In this document: piece after piece, positions 1-6,358 of the stretch
How positions within the stretch are numbered: the stretch's first letter is position 1
Layout: each line of letters opens with the position of its first letter
The notes under the pieces: model-generated
The model's input: the letters and a program-made list of their open reading frames with translations, nothing else
The model's database searches: none
Told to the model about the DNA's origin: nothing
Assembly (NCBI RefSeq): GCF_019695415.1
Contig: NZ_JAIFKJ010000289.1
Coordinates: 1-8,674 of the forward strand
Origin: Thiohalocapsa sp.
Lineage (GTDB): Bacteria; Pseudomonadota; Gammaproteobacteria; Chromatiales; Chromatiaceae
DNA: 8,674 bases
Direction: 5' to 3'
Program-made: the position numbers and the translations under genes

Positions 1-1049
1 GCTTCTACCTGTCGCTGAAGGACAACCTGATGCGCATCTTTGCCTCCGACAAGGTCGGCAACATGATGCAGCGGCTTGGCATGCAGGAGGGTGAGGCCAT
101 CGAGCACCCCTGGGTCACCAAGGCAATCGAGAACGCCCAGCGTAAGGTCGAGGGACGCAACTTCGACATCCGCAAGCAGCTGCTGGAATACGATGACGTC
201 GCCAACGATCAGCGTAAGGTCATCTATGAGCAGCGCCGGGAGCTGATGGACGGCGAGGATATCTCCGAGACCATCGGTGACTGGCGTGCGGACGTGCTGA
301 ACAGCCTCATCGACGGATTCATTCCGCCGCAGAGCCTGGAAGAGCAGTGGGACGTGCCGGGTTTGAGCGAGGCGCTGAGCGAGTTCTTCGGCGGCGAGTG
401 GCCCATTCAGCAATGGCTGGACGAGGATCACGACCTGCACGAAGAGACGCTGCGTCAGCGGATCACCGATACGGTGGCCGGGCACTATGCCGACAAGGAG
501 AGGCTCGTCGGCGCGGGGACCATGCGCCAGATCGAAAAGGCAGTCATGTTGCAGACCCTGGACAGTCAATGGAAGGACCACCTCGCACAAATGGACTACC
601 TGCGCCAGGGCATCCACCTGCGGGGCTACGCCCAGAAGAATCCGAAGCAGGAGTACAAGCGCGAAGCCTTCGAGATGTTCCGGGCCATGCTCGCGAGCCT
701 CAAGGAGGAAGTCGTCCGGACCCTTTCGCGGATGCAGGTGCGCTCTCCCGAAGAGGTGGCACCCGCACGACACGCTGAGGATCGGTTCCAGTTCAAACAC
801 GAGGCATTCTCAGGCCTCTCTGCGCCGGAGGAGCCGGTCACCGCAGGCGCCGAAGGACAGTCACGGCCGACCGGGGGCCAACAGGCCAGGCCGTCCGCTC
901 GTGCTCACCAGCGCCCCGCGAGCGCCCAGCACGACAGCGGCGACGATCACCAGCCCTATGTGCGCGGCGAGCGCAAGGTGGGCCGCAACGAGCCCTGTCC
1001 CTGTGGGTCCGGCAAGAAGTACAAGCAGTGTCACGGTAAAGTGGCCTGA
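1..1049 (+). CDS. secA: Preprotein translocase ATPase SecA, C-terminal part (5' end outside window)
   Basis: SecA is the peripheral membrane ATPase that drives unfolded preproteins through the SecYEG channel. Reading from base 3, 348 residues remain, with no start because the gene begins upstream. They match the C-terminal third of SecA: the FYLSLKDNLMRIFASD segment after nucleotide-binding domain 2, the helical scaffold stretch EHPWVTKAI...RNFDIRKQLLEYDDVANDQR, then the two-helix-finger region (MLQTLDSQWKDHL, MDYLRQGIHLRGYAQKNPKQEYKRE). A low-complexity Pro/Ala/Gln/His-rich linker follows (about bases 770-960). The protein ends in the zinc-binding tail CPCGSGKKYKQCH (bases 996-1034), whose C-x-C-x8-C-H ligands are all present and which in this family contacts SecB and ribosomes. 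Compared with the 901-residue E. coli protein, the C-terminal linker appears somewhat longer. argJ follows after five bases, so the two are probably co-transcribed. Identity is certain; only completeness is limited by the window. Confidence 0.98.
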   Translation, partial: FYLSLKDNLMRIFASDKVGNMMQRLGMQEGEAIEHPWVTKAIENAQRKVEGRNFDIRKQLLEYDDVANDQRKVIYEQRRELMDGEDISETIGDWRADVLNSLIDGFIPPQSLEEQWDVPGLSEALSEFFGGEWPIQQWLDEDHDLHEETLRQRITDTVAGHYADKERLVGAGTMRQIEKAVMLQTLDSQWKDHLAQMDYLRQGIHLRGYAQKNPKQEYKREAFEMFRAMLASLKEEVVRTLSRMQVRSPEEVAPARHAEDRFQFKHEAFSGLSAPEEPVTAGAEGQSRPTGGQQARPSARAHQRPASAQHDSGDDHQPYVRGERKVGRNEPCPCGSGKKYKQCHGKVA

Positions 1050-1054
1050 CGCCG

Positions 1055-2248
1055 GTGCCAGTGCTGCGCATCCCGGGCGTCCGGCTTGCGGCTGGCGCTG
1101 CCGGCATTCGCTACCAAGGTCGCGACGACCTGGTGCTGCTGGCACTGCCGGACGGGGCACAGACCGCCGCCGTCTTCACCACCAACGCCTTTTGCGCTGC
1201 GCCGGTGCAGCTGGCGCGACGCCATTTGGCGCAAACGCAGCCGCGATGGCTCTTGATCAACGCCGGCAACGCCAATGCGGGCACTGGTGACCGCGGGCTC
1301 GCCGACGCTGAGACCTGCTGCACCGCGCTGGCCGCGGCGGCGGATTGTGCGCCCGAGCAGGTGCTGCCCTTCTCCACCGGCGTGATCGGGGAGTATCTCC
1401 CGGTTGGGGCAATCGCGGCAGCGCTGCCGCAATTGGTGGCAGGGCTGCGTGAGGACGGTTGGACCGATGCCGCGGGGGCCATCATGACCACGGACACCCA
1501 CCCGAAGACAGCCAGCGCATCCTGCGATCTGGGTGGACGCGAGGCCAAGGTCGTCGGCATAGCCAAGGGCGCCGGCATGATCCGCCCGGACATGGCGACC
1601 ATGCTGGCCTTTCTGTGCACGGATGCGCCGGTACCCCGGGACCTCCTGCAGGCACTGCTGCGGGAGGCCGTCGCCGACACCTTCAATGCCATCACGATCG
1701 ACGGCGACACATCCACCAACGACGCCTGCGTGCTCTCTGCCGCCGGCACCCTAGGCGGCCCACCAGTGACCGCCGGCTCGCCAGAGCTTCAGGCGCTGGC
1801 CTTGGCGGTGCATCAGGTCTGTGCGGCCTTAGCGACGTCCATCGTCCGCGACGGCGAGGGCGCCACCAAGCTCGTGACCATCGAGGTGGTCGAGGCCCAA
1901 AGCGCCGCCGAAGCCCGTGCGGTGGCCGACACCATCGCCCATTCACCCCTCGTGAAGACGGCCCTCTTCGCTGCCGATCCAAACTGGGGGCGGATCCTGG
2001 CCGCGGTGGGGCGGGCGGGCGTTGCCAGACTCGACATCGAGCGCGTGCGCATCTGGCTCGACGACTGCCTTATCGTGAGCGGTGGCGGACGCGATCCGAC
2101 CTACACCGAGGTGGCCGGGCGTGCCGTCATGGCACGCGACGCCTTCCGCATTCGCGTGGGGCTTGGGCGCGGAGAGATCACGACGCGGGTGCTCACCTGC
2201 GATCTGAGCTACGACTATGTCCGGATCAACGCCGAGTACCGGACCTGA
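1055..2248 (+). CDS. argJ: Bifunctional glutamate N-acetyltransferase / ornithine acetyltransferase ArgJ
   Basis: ArgJ moves the acetyl group from N-acetylornithine to glutamate, which makes arginine synthesis cyclic; bifunctional forms can also acetylate glutamate from acetyl-CoA. It acts in the cytoplasm. The 397-residue product is close to the usual length of about 400. It contains NAGNANAGTG (69-78), PFSTGVIGE (105-113), MTTDTHPK (144-151), KGAGMIRPDMATML (171-184), TIDGDTSTNDAC (214-225), IVRDGEGATK, DPNWGRILAAVGRAG and the C-terminus INAEYRT. The precursor is known to cleave itself into alpha and beta chains before the conserved Thr; here that is Ala181-Thr182, with Thr182 as the nucleophile. 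Sequence alone does not settle whether it is mono- or bifunctional. The start is GTG at 1055, five bases after secA. No good ribosome binding site is visible, so translation may be coupled to secA; GTG 1061 is an alternative two codons in. Confidence 0.97.
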   Translation: MPVLRIPGVRLAAGAAGIRYQGRDDLVLLALPDGAQTAAVFTTNAFCAAPVQLARRHLAQTQPRWLLINAGNANAGTGDRGLADAETCCTALAAAADCAPEQVLPFSTGVIGEYLPVGAIAAALPQLVAGLREDGWTDAAGAIMTTDTHPKTASASCDLGGREAKVVGIAKGAGMIRPDMATMLAFLCTDAPVPRDLLQALLREAVADTFNAITIDGDTSTNDACVLSAAGTLGGPPVTAGSPELQALALAVHQVCAALATSIVRDGEGATKLVTIEVVEAQSAAEARAVADTIAHSPLVKTALFAADPNWGRILAAVGRAGVARLDIERVRIWLDDCLIVSGGGRDPTYTEVAGRAVMARDAFRIRVGLGRGEITTRVLTCDLSYDYVRINAEYRT

Positions 2249-3209
2249 CGACGAACACCCCTCTCGCAAGCGCCGCATCCACGTGGCCGCCGGCGCCCTG
2301 CAGGACGCCGCCGGGCGTGTTCTGGTGGCTCGCCGACCTGAGGGCGTTCACCAGGGCGGCCTTTGGGAGTTTCCGGGCGGCAAGCTCGAGCCCGGTGAGC
2401 TGCCCCGTTCCGCCCTGGCGCGAGAACTTCGAGAGGAGCTCGGCGTTGATGTGCAGGCGGCCCGACCGTTGATTCGTATTCACCACGATTACGGCGACCG
2501 CCATGTGCTCCTGGATGTGTTTTTGGTCACTGACTACGTCGGCGAGCCGCGCGGTCTCGAGGGTCAGCCCCTCGACTGGGCGACGCCCTGGGACATGGAC
2601 GCCACCTGCTTTCCGGCGGCGGATAAGCCCATCATCGACGCTCTGCGCTTGCCCTCGCGCTACCTTATTACCGGTGCCGATCCCCGCGATGCCTGCAGCT
2701 TCCTGCATCGGCTTTCCGCGTCGCTAGAGGCGGGTATCGACCTGGTGCAGCTGCGTGCCCACGACATCGACGACGCAGCGTATCGGCGCCTGGCCGCGGA
2801 TGCGCTCGCCGTGTGCCGCGACAAAGGTGCACGCTTGCTGCTGAACCGTGATCCGGCTGTGGTGGCGGGTGTCTGTGCCGACGGGCTGCATTTGCAGGCA
2901 GCCGCGTTGTGGCGAGTGGCTGCGCGCCCGCCTGCCCACTTGGTGGGCGCCTCCTGCCACAGCGCCGCAGATCTGCGCCGTGCCGCCGCGCTCGGGCTGG
3001 ACTACGCGCTGCTCGGGCCGGTGCTGCCCACGGCTTCGCATCCCGGGGCGCCGACCCTGGGTTGGTCGAGCTTCGCGGCTCTGGCCGACACCGCGGCGCT
3101 GCCGGTGTATGCGCTCGGCGGCCTCACCACTGCCCAGCTCGAAGCGAGCTTCGAGCATGGTGCCCAAGGCATCGCCGCCATTTCGGGCTTTTGGCAGGCG
3201 CCTTCATAG
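2217..3209 (+). CDS. Nudix (MutT-type) hydrolase fused to a ThiE-like domain
   Basis: A 330-residue two-domain protein. Residues ~20-145 form a MutT-type Nudix hydrolase, with RRPEGVHQGGLWEFPGGK before a complete Nudix box from G55 to V77 (G-x5-E-x7-RELREELGV). The catalytic glutamates are present, and GQPLDW/FPAADKPII near its end resembles E. coli MutT. The likely role is removal of oxidised nucleotides such as 8-oxo-dGTP. Residues ~148-326 resemble thiamine phosphate synthase, with VQLR (177-180), HLQ (225-227), LDYALLGPVLPT (261-272) and YALGGLT. Several substrate-binding positions of true ThiE are altered: QLRxK reads QLRAH, IND reads LNRD, and PTxTK reads PTASH. TMP synthase activity is therefore doubtful. 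The same fusion is known downstream of secA-argJ in other gammaproteobacteria such as Pseudomonas. The ATG at 2217 overlaps argJ by 32 bases; no other usual start codon lies between it and the conserved domain (next is GTG 2283), so this start is favoured and suggests coupled translation. Confidence 0.93.
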   Translation: MSGSTPSTGPDDEHPSRKRRIHVAAGALQDAAGRVLVARRPEGVHQGGLWEFPGGKLEPGELPRSALARELREELGVDVQAARPLIRIHHDYGDRHVLLDVFLVTDYVGEPRGLEGQPLDWATPWDMDATCFPAADKPIIDALRLPSRYLITGADPRDACSFLHRLSASLEAGIDLVQLRAHDIDDAAYRRLAADALAVCRDKGARLLLNRDPAVVAGVCADGLHLQAAALWRVAARPPAHLVGASCHSAADLRRAAALGLDYALLGPVLPTASHPGAPTLGWSSFAALADTAALPVYALGGLTTAQLEASFEHGAQGIAAISGFWQAPS

Positions 3210-3288
3210 GATCTTCACGCAGCGTCAACGCGATCGAAACAAACGCGGGTCACCATAGCCGCGATTCTGATCTGCGGTGGTGTTCCCT
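3210..3288 (+). other. Short intergenic gap, no clear signals
   Basis: The 79 bases between the Nudix-ThiE gene and the metallophosphoesterase gene show no stem with a T-run and no convincing -35/-10 pair. The phosphoesterase gene may be the last member of the secA-argJ-Nudix unit or may have a promoter I cannot recognise. Confidence 0.4.
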
Positions 3289-4134
3289 ATGCGTGCAGAG
3301 TCCAACGCCGGCAATGTCGAGCGCCTTTACCCCTATAAATATCGCAGCATTTGGATCTCGGACGTCCACCTGGGCTTTCGTGGCTGCCAAGCGGAGTTCC
3401 TGCTGGACTTCCTGCAGGCCACCGAATGCCGGCAGCTGTATCTGGTCGGCGACATTATCGATGTCTGGTCCATGCGTCATGGCGTGCACTGGCCCCAATC
3501 GCACAACAATGTCGTGCGTGCCGTGCTGGACAAGGCCCGGGCCGGTACCGAGGTCATCTATGTGCCGGGTAACCACGACGAGATCCTGCGTCCGCATATC
3601 GGCAGCGATTTCGGCAACGTGGCCGTACGCGACGAAATCGTCCACGAAACCGTCGATGGCCGCCGCTTCCTCATCCTGCACGGCGACAAGTTCGACCATG
3701 TGGTCCAGAACGAGCGTTGGCTCGCCGTGCTGGGCGCCCGACTGTATGACCTGCTCCTATCCGTCAATCATCGGCTCAACTGGGTCCGAAAACGCCTCGG
3801 GATGGGCTATTGGTCGCTCGCCGCCTTTTTGAAGCATCGGGTTAAGAATGCCGTCAATTATATTGGCGATTTCGAGCAGGCCGTCGCCGATGAGGCCAAG
3901 GCACGTGATGTCGACGGCATGGTCTGCGGCCACATCCATCATGCCGAGATCCGCGACATCGACGGCATCACCTACTGCAACTGCGGCGACTGGGTGGAGA
4001 GCTGCACGGCCCTGGTGGAGCACCATGACGGGAGCCTGGAGCTGCTGCGCTGGACCGAGCAGCAAGAGGTGCTGAGCGCCCAATGGGCGCTGCCGGTCAC
4101 GACGCCGGCCGCGGCCATGGCCAAGGCCGGGTGA
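3289..4134 (+). CDS. LpxH-like metallophosphoesterase (COG2908-type)
   Basis: A calcineurin-like phosphoesterase of 281 residues from ATG 3289, or 285 from GTG 3277. I prefer the ATG because a GGTGG stretch lies about eight bases upstream, and the extra residues precede any conserved sequence. All two-metal motifs are present (numbering from GTG 3277): SDVHLG (D29, H31), GDIID (D59, D62), GNHD (N99, H100), LHGDKFD (H135) and GHIHH (H219, H221). Conserved tracts YWSLAAFLKHRVKNAV, IGDFEQAV and CGDWVESCTALVEHHDG mark the larger LpxH-like subfamily often annotated as UDP-2,3-diacylglucosamine diphosphatase. True LpxH carries GNRDF where this has GNHDE and is about 240 residues long, so a lipid A role is possible but unproven and another phosphoester substrate is likely. 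No membrane segment or signal peptide is evident. It sits 79 bases after the Nudix gene, faces ampD convergently, and ends in a short Ala/Pro-rich tail. Confidence 0.92.
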   Translation: MRAESNAGNVERLYPYKYRSIWISDVHLGFRGCQAEFLLDFLQATECRQLYLVGDIIDVWSMRHGVHWPQSHNNVVRAVLDKARAGTEVIYVPGNHDEILRPHIGSDFGNVAVRDEIVHETVDGRRFLILHGDKFDHVVQNERWLAVLGARLYDLLLSVNHRLNWVRKRLGMGYWSLAAFLKHRVKNAVNYIGDFEQAVADEAKARDVDGMVCGHIHHAEIRDIDGITYCNCGDWVESCTALVEHHDGSLELLRWTEQQEVLSAQWALPVTTPAAAMAKAG

Positions 4135-4182
4135 TACGCCTTTCCATCCTGCGCTGGGTGCTGGCGGTTAAAGAAGCGGCCC
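4135..4182. other. Convergent gap between metallophosphoesterase and ampD stops
   Basis: Forty-eight bases separate two converging genes. On the minus strand, a four-base GGCC/GGCC stem straddling the ampD stop is followed by GCTTCTTTAA. This is too weak to call a terminator; on the plus strand I see none. Confidence 0.3.
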
Positions 4183-4779
4183 TCAGGCCTGCGGCGGCGC
4201 ATCGCCGGCCGCGGCGCTGCGAAGCAGCCCCAGATACCGTTGCCAGTCGAAGGCCGGCCCGGGATCGGTCTTGCGCCCGGGTGCGACATCACTGTGGCCG
4301 ACGATGCGCTCGTCGGTAATGGCCGGGAAGCGGCGCATGATCTCGTGGGTGAGCAGTGCCAGCCGTCGGTATTGGTCCTGCGTGAAGGGCATGTCATCAG
4401 CACCCTCCAGCTCGATGCCGATGGAGTAGTCGTTGCACTCGGGCCGGCCCTGCCAGGCGGAGCGTCCCGCGTGCCAGGCCCGCTTATGCAGATCAACGAA
4501 CTGCAGCGTTTCGCCGTCGCGCCGAACGAACAGATGCGCGGAAACCGGATTATCGGCGATGGCCGCGAAGTAGGGATGCACGCTCGGGTCGAGACATCCG
4601 CAGAAGAGCTGTTCCACCCACGGACCACCGAACTCCCCCGGCGGCAGCGAGATGTTGTGAATCAAGAGCAGATCGATGGGCGACCCGGGCGGGCGCTCGC
4701 CGAAGTGCGGCGACGGCACTCGGCGAACGTCGTCGAGCCAGCCGTCAACAGCCAGGCCGTTGTGCGTGTGGCTGACCAT
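4183..4779 (-). CDS. ampD: 1,6-anhydro-N-acetylmuramyl-L-alanine amidase AmpD
   Basis: AmpD is a cytoplasmic zinc amidase that removes the peptide from 1,6-anhydroMurNAc-peptides recovered during cell wall recycling. In species with an AmpR/AmpC circuit, its loss raises the inducing muropeptides. The 198-residue protein has the expected length and order of motifs: LLIHNIS (zinc ligand H41), FGG (50-52), VSAHLFVRRDGE (79-90), RAWHAGRSAWQGR, NDYSIGIELEG (with E124 in the catalytic glutamate position), IVGHSDVAPGRKTDPGPAFDW (zinc ligands H162 and D172, plus K170). All zinc ligands are therefore present. Translation starts at an ATG (4777-4779), seven bases after the stop of the CBS-domain gene. 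That makes it the last gene of the five-gene minus-strand run. It has no own obvious promoter in that gap. No ampR or ampC is visible in the window. It converges on the metallophosphoesterase gene with 48 bases between stops. Confidence 0.97.
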   Translation of the reverse strand: MVSHTHNGLAVDGWLDDVRRVPSPHFGERPPGSPIDLLLIHNISLPPGEFGGPWVEQLFCGCLDPSVHPYFAAIADNPVSAHLFVRRDGETLQFVDLHKRAWHAGRSAWQGRPECNDYSIGIELEGADDMPFTQDQYRRLALLTHEIMRRFPAITDERIVGHSDVAPGRKTDPGPAFDWQRYLGLLRSAAAGDAPPQA

Positions 4780-4786
4780 GGCGCAA

Positions 4787-5194
4787 TCAGCCCTGCTGCG
4801 CAGCCATGCCCTTCATGACGAGATCGGTGAGGCTCACGATGCCGACCACATCACCTGCTTCTACCACGGGCGCCCGGGACAGGTCGAAGCGGGCGAAAAG
4901 CCTCGCGCAATAGCGGATGTCCATGTCCGGCGACACGGTAATGACGGGCTTCGACATGATTTCGTAGATATTCACCCGGTCCGGTGCCCGATCCTTCGCC
5001 AGCACAAGTCGGGCAATGTCCGAAATAAGCACGACGCCGTATTCGTCGTCTGCATGGCGCTTGCGCACGATCAGCGACTTGGTCTCCACGTGGCGCATGC
5101 GCTCGAGTGCCAAGGCCACGGTGTCCATGCCGTCGACGACATCGAAGGCGTGCTTCATAACGTCGCGCACGCGGATGGGCTGGCGCTCGGGCAT
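4787..5194 (-). CDS. Stand-alone protein with two CBS domains
   Basis: A 135-residue soluble protein made almost entirely of a CBS pair. The first repeat spans about residues 8-64 (VRDVMKHAFDVVDGMDTVALAL ... YGVVLISDI) and the second about 75-130 (IYEIMSKPVITVSPDMDI ... GIVSLTDLVMKG). CBS pairs bind adenosine nucleotides such as AMP, ATP or S-adenosylmethionine and usually regulate a partner protein. There is no attached catalytic or membrane domain, so the partner must be encoded elsewhere. The adjacent DUF1538 membrane proteins and the PII-like gene are the obvious candidates (inference). The ATG at 5192-5194 lies two bases after the stop of the PII-like gene, and a strong ribosome binding site GAGGAG (bases 5203-5208, eight bases before the start) lies inside the end of that gene. 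Identity as a CBS protein is firm; the ligand and target are unknown. Confidence 0.93.
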   Translation of the reverse strand: MPERQPIRVRDVMKHAFDVVDGMDTVALALERMRHVETKSLIVRKRHADDEYGVVLISDIARLVLAKDRAPDRVNIYEIMSKPVITVSPDMDIRYCARLFARFDLSRAPVVEAGDVVGIVSLTDLVMKGMAAQQG

Positions 5195-5196
5195 GC

Positions 5197-5547
5197 TCAG
5201 AGCTCCTCTTCCACCTTTTTGGCAAGGACGCGGATCTGGTGACTGATGCCGACGGCGTCTTCCACGTCCACCTGGAAGGCGATGCCGCAGCCCTTGCGCT
5301 CCTCGAAGCGGCCCACCTCGGCGATGGTCTCGAGGATGCTGCGCGCCAGGTGCTCCTCGACCAGGAGCAGCAAGACGTCGCGTTGGGTCTCGAGGGTCAG
5401 GCCGAAGAAGGTCTGCTGTTGCTCGGCACCTTCGCCACGGGCCTGGTTGATGACGGTCGAGCCCGTAGCGCCGGCGGTGCGGGCTGCCTCGAGTACTGCC
5501 TCGGTCTCGGACTGCTCCACCAGGGCGATGATCAGCTTGAAGTGCAT
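5197..5547 (-). CDS. PII-like (GlnB-fold) signalling protein
   Basis: A 116-residue protein resembling the PII family of trimeric ferredoxin-fold sensors, which bind nucleotides and control transporters, enzymes or regulators by contact. The N-terminus MHFKLIIALVEQSETEAVLEAA corresponds to the first PII strand and helix, and GATGSTVINQARGEG (26-40) to the strand entering the T-loop. TFFGLTLETQRDVLLLLV (46-63) leads into the second strand, and EVGRFEERKGCGIAFQVDVEDAVGI (77-101) corresponds to the B-loop and fourth strand. The T-loop is shorter than in GlnB/GlnK, with no Tyr51-type uridylylation site visible. The usual TGxxGDGKI B-loop reads GRFEERKGCGI. It is thus a PII-like protein rather than a GlnB orthologue. 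I start it at ATG 5545-5547, not the TTG six bases earlier, because AAAGGT lies six bases upstream (5554-5559) and the TTG would overlap the previous stop. It lies two bases after the second DUF1538 gene and two bases before the CBS gene, so co-expression is very likely. Confidence 0.85.
   Translation of the reverse strand: MHFKLIIALVEQSETEAVLEAARTAGATGSTVINQARGEGAEQQQTFFGLTLETQRDVLLLLVEEHLARSILETIAEVGRFEERKGCGIAFQVDVEDAVGISHQIRVLAKKVEEEL
5203..5208 (-). promoter_or_regulatory. Ribosome binding site of the CBS-domain gene
   Basis: GAGGAG on the minus strand, eight bases before the ATG at 5194 and embedded in the last codons of the PII-like gene. It is one of the strongest Shine-Dalgarno matches in the window and fixes the CBS start. 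Confidence 0.75.
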
Positions 5548-5549
5548 GC

Positions 5550-6344
5550 TCAAACCTTTGTGTTGTGAGCTCCGGCTTTGCGCCGGGCCATCAGCGTGCT
5601 CAGCTGCGCATAACCGAGGACGGACATGATGGGAAACAGGCTCGCGAAGGCTATCAGGCCGAAACCATCCAACACCGGGCTGCGGCCGGGAATGCTGCTG
5701 GAAAGCCCGAGCCCCAGCGCAGCCACTAGCGGCACTGTGACCGTGGATGTCGTGACGCCGCCAGAATCATACGCCAGTGCGATGATGGATTTGGGCGCGC
5801 AGGCCGTCTGCAGCAGCACAAGCACATAGCCTGCCATGATGTACCAATGCAGCGGTGCACCTGTGACGATGCGGAAGGCACCGAGCGTGATACCGATGGC
5901 CACGCCGACCGCTACCGCTGTGCGCAAGCCGGCGGCGCGGACGGTGCCTGCGGACACCTGCTCGGCCTTGATGGCGACGGCGATGAGCGCTGGCTCCGCG
6001 ATAGTGGTGGCAAAGCCGATCGCGAAGGCAAAGAGGTAGACCCAGCCATAGGCCCGCCAGTCGACGCCCTCTGCTGCCGTGGTCGCCATGCCGATGAACT
6101 CCGGTGCCGTGAGCTGGGTCGCCATCAGCCGGCCGAGGGGGAACAGGGCTTGCTCCAAGCCCTGGATGAAGAACGCGAGACCCAGCAGTACCATGACGAA
6201 GCCCAATAGGATACGCCGCGGCTGCACCAGCGGGCGTCGCAACACCAGCACCTGAAAACCAACCAGCACCGCCAGGATCGGCACGACATCGTCCAGGGTC
6301 GCGCAGACCGGTATTACGGCGTCGATAGCGCAGAGGCCGTCCAC
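5550..6344 (-). CDS. DUF1538 integral membrane protein (second of tandem pair)
   Basis: A 264-residue hydrophobic protein of the DUF1538 family, whose function is not established as far as I know. About six to seven membrane segments are apparent, for example near residues 18-36, 46-63, 99-125, 142-160, 166-182, 200-216 and 226-246. Family signatures are PRRILLGFVMVLLGLAFFIQGLE, LFPLGRLM (68-75), GFATTIAEPALIAVA (110-124), YDSGGVTTSTVTVPLV (192-207) and GRSPVLDGFGLIAFASLFPI (220-239). Polar and Pro/Gly residues inside the hydrophobic blocks (TT, EP, DSGG, TTST) look like a pore or substrate site, consistent with a transporter or channel (inference). It is a paralogue of the gene immediately upstream, 13-14 bases away, aligning over nearly its whole length. 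The best start found is GTG 6342-6344 without a clear ribosome binding site. The C-terminus is basic (ARRKAGAH). The stop falls two bases before the PII-like ATG. Confidence 0.88.
   Translation of the reverse strand: MDGLCAIDAVIPVCATLDDVVPILAVLVGFQVLVLRRPLVQPRRILLGFVMVLLGLAFFIQGLEQALFPLGRLMATQLTAPEFIGMATTAAEGVDWRAYGWVYLFAFAIGFATTIAEPALIAVAIKAEQVSAGTVRAAGLRTAVAVGVAIGITLGAFRIVTGAPLHWYIMAGYVLVLLQTACAPKSIIALAYDSGGVTTSTVTVPLVAALGLGLSSSIPGRSPVLDGFGLIAFASLFPIMSVLGYAQLSTLMARRKAGAHNTKV
5554..5559 (-). promoter_or_regulatory. Ribosome binding site deciding the PII-like start
   Basis: AAAGGT on the minus strand, six bases before the ATG at 5547. It overlaps the final codons of the DUF1538 gene just upstream and favours this ATG over the TTG at 5553. 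Confidence 0.6.
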
Positions 6345-6358
6345 GACGAAGCAGCGGC

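Noticed and set aside
1459..2472. 337-codon open frame overlapping argJ and the Nudix gene on the + strand
   Set aside because: Arg/His/Gly/Ala-rich shadow translation of argJ in another frame, with no family features.
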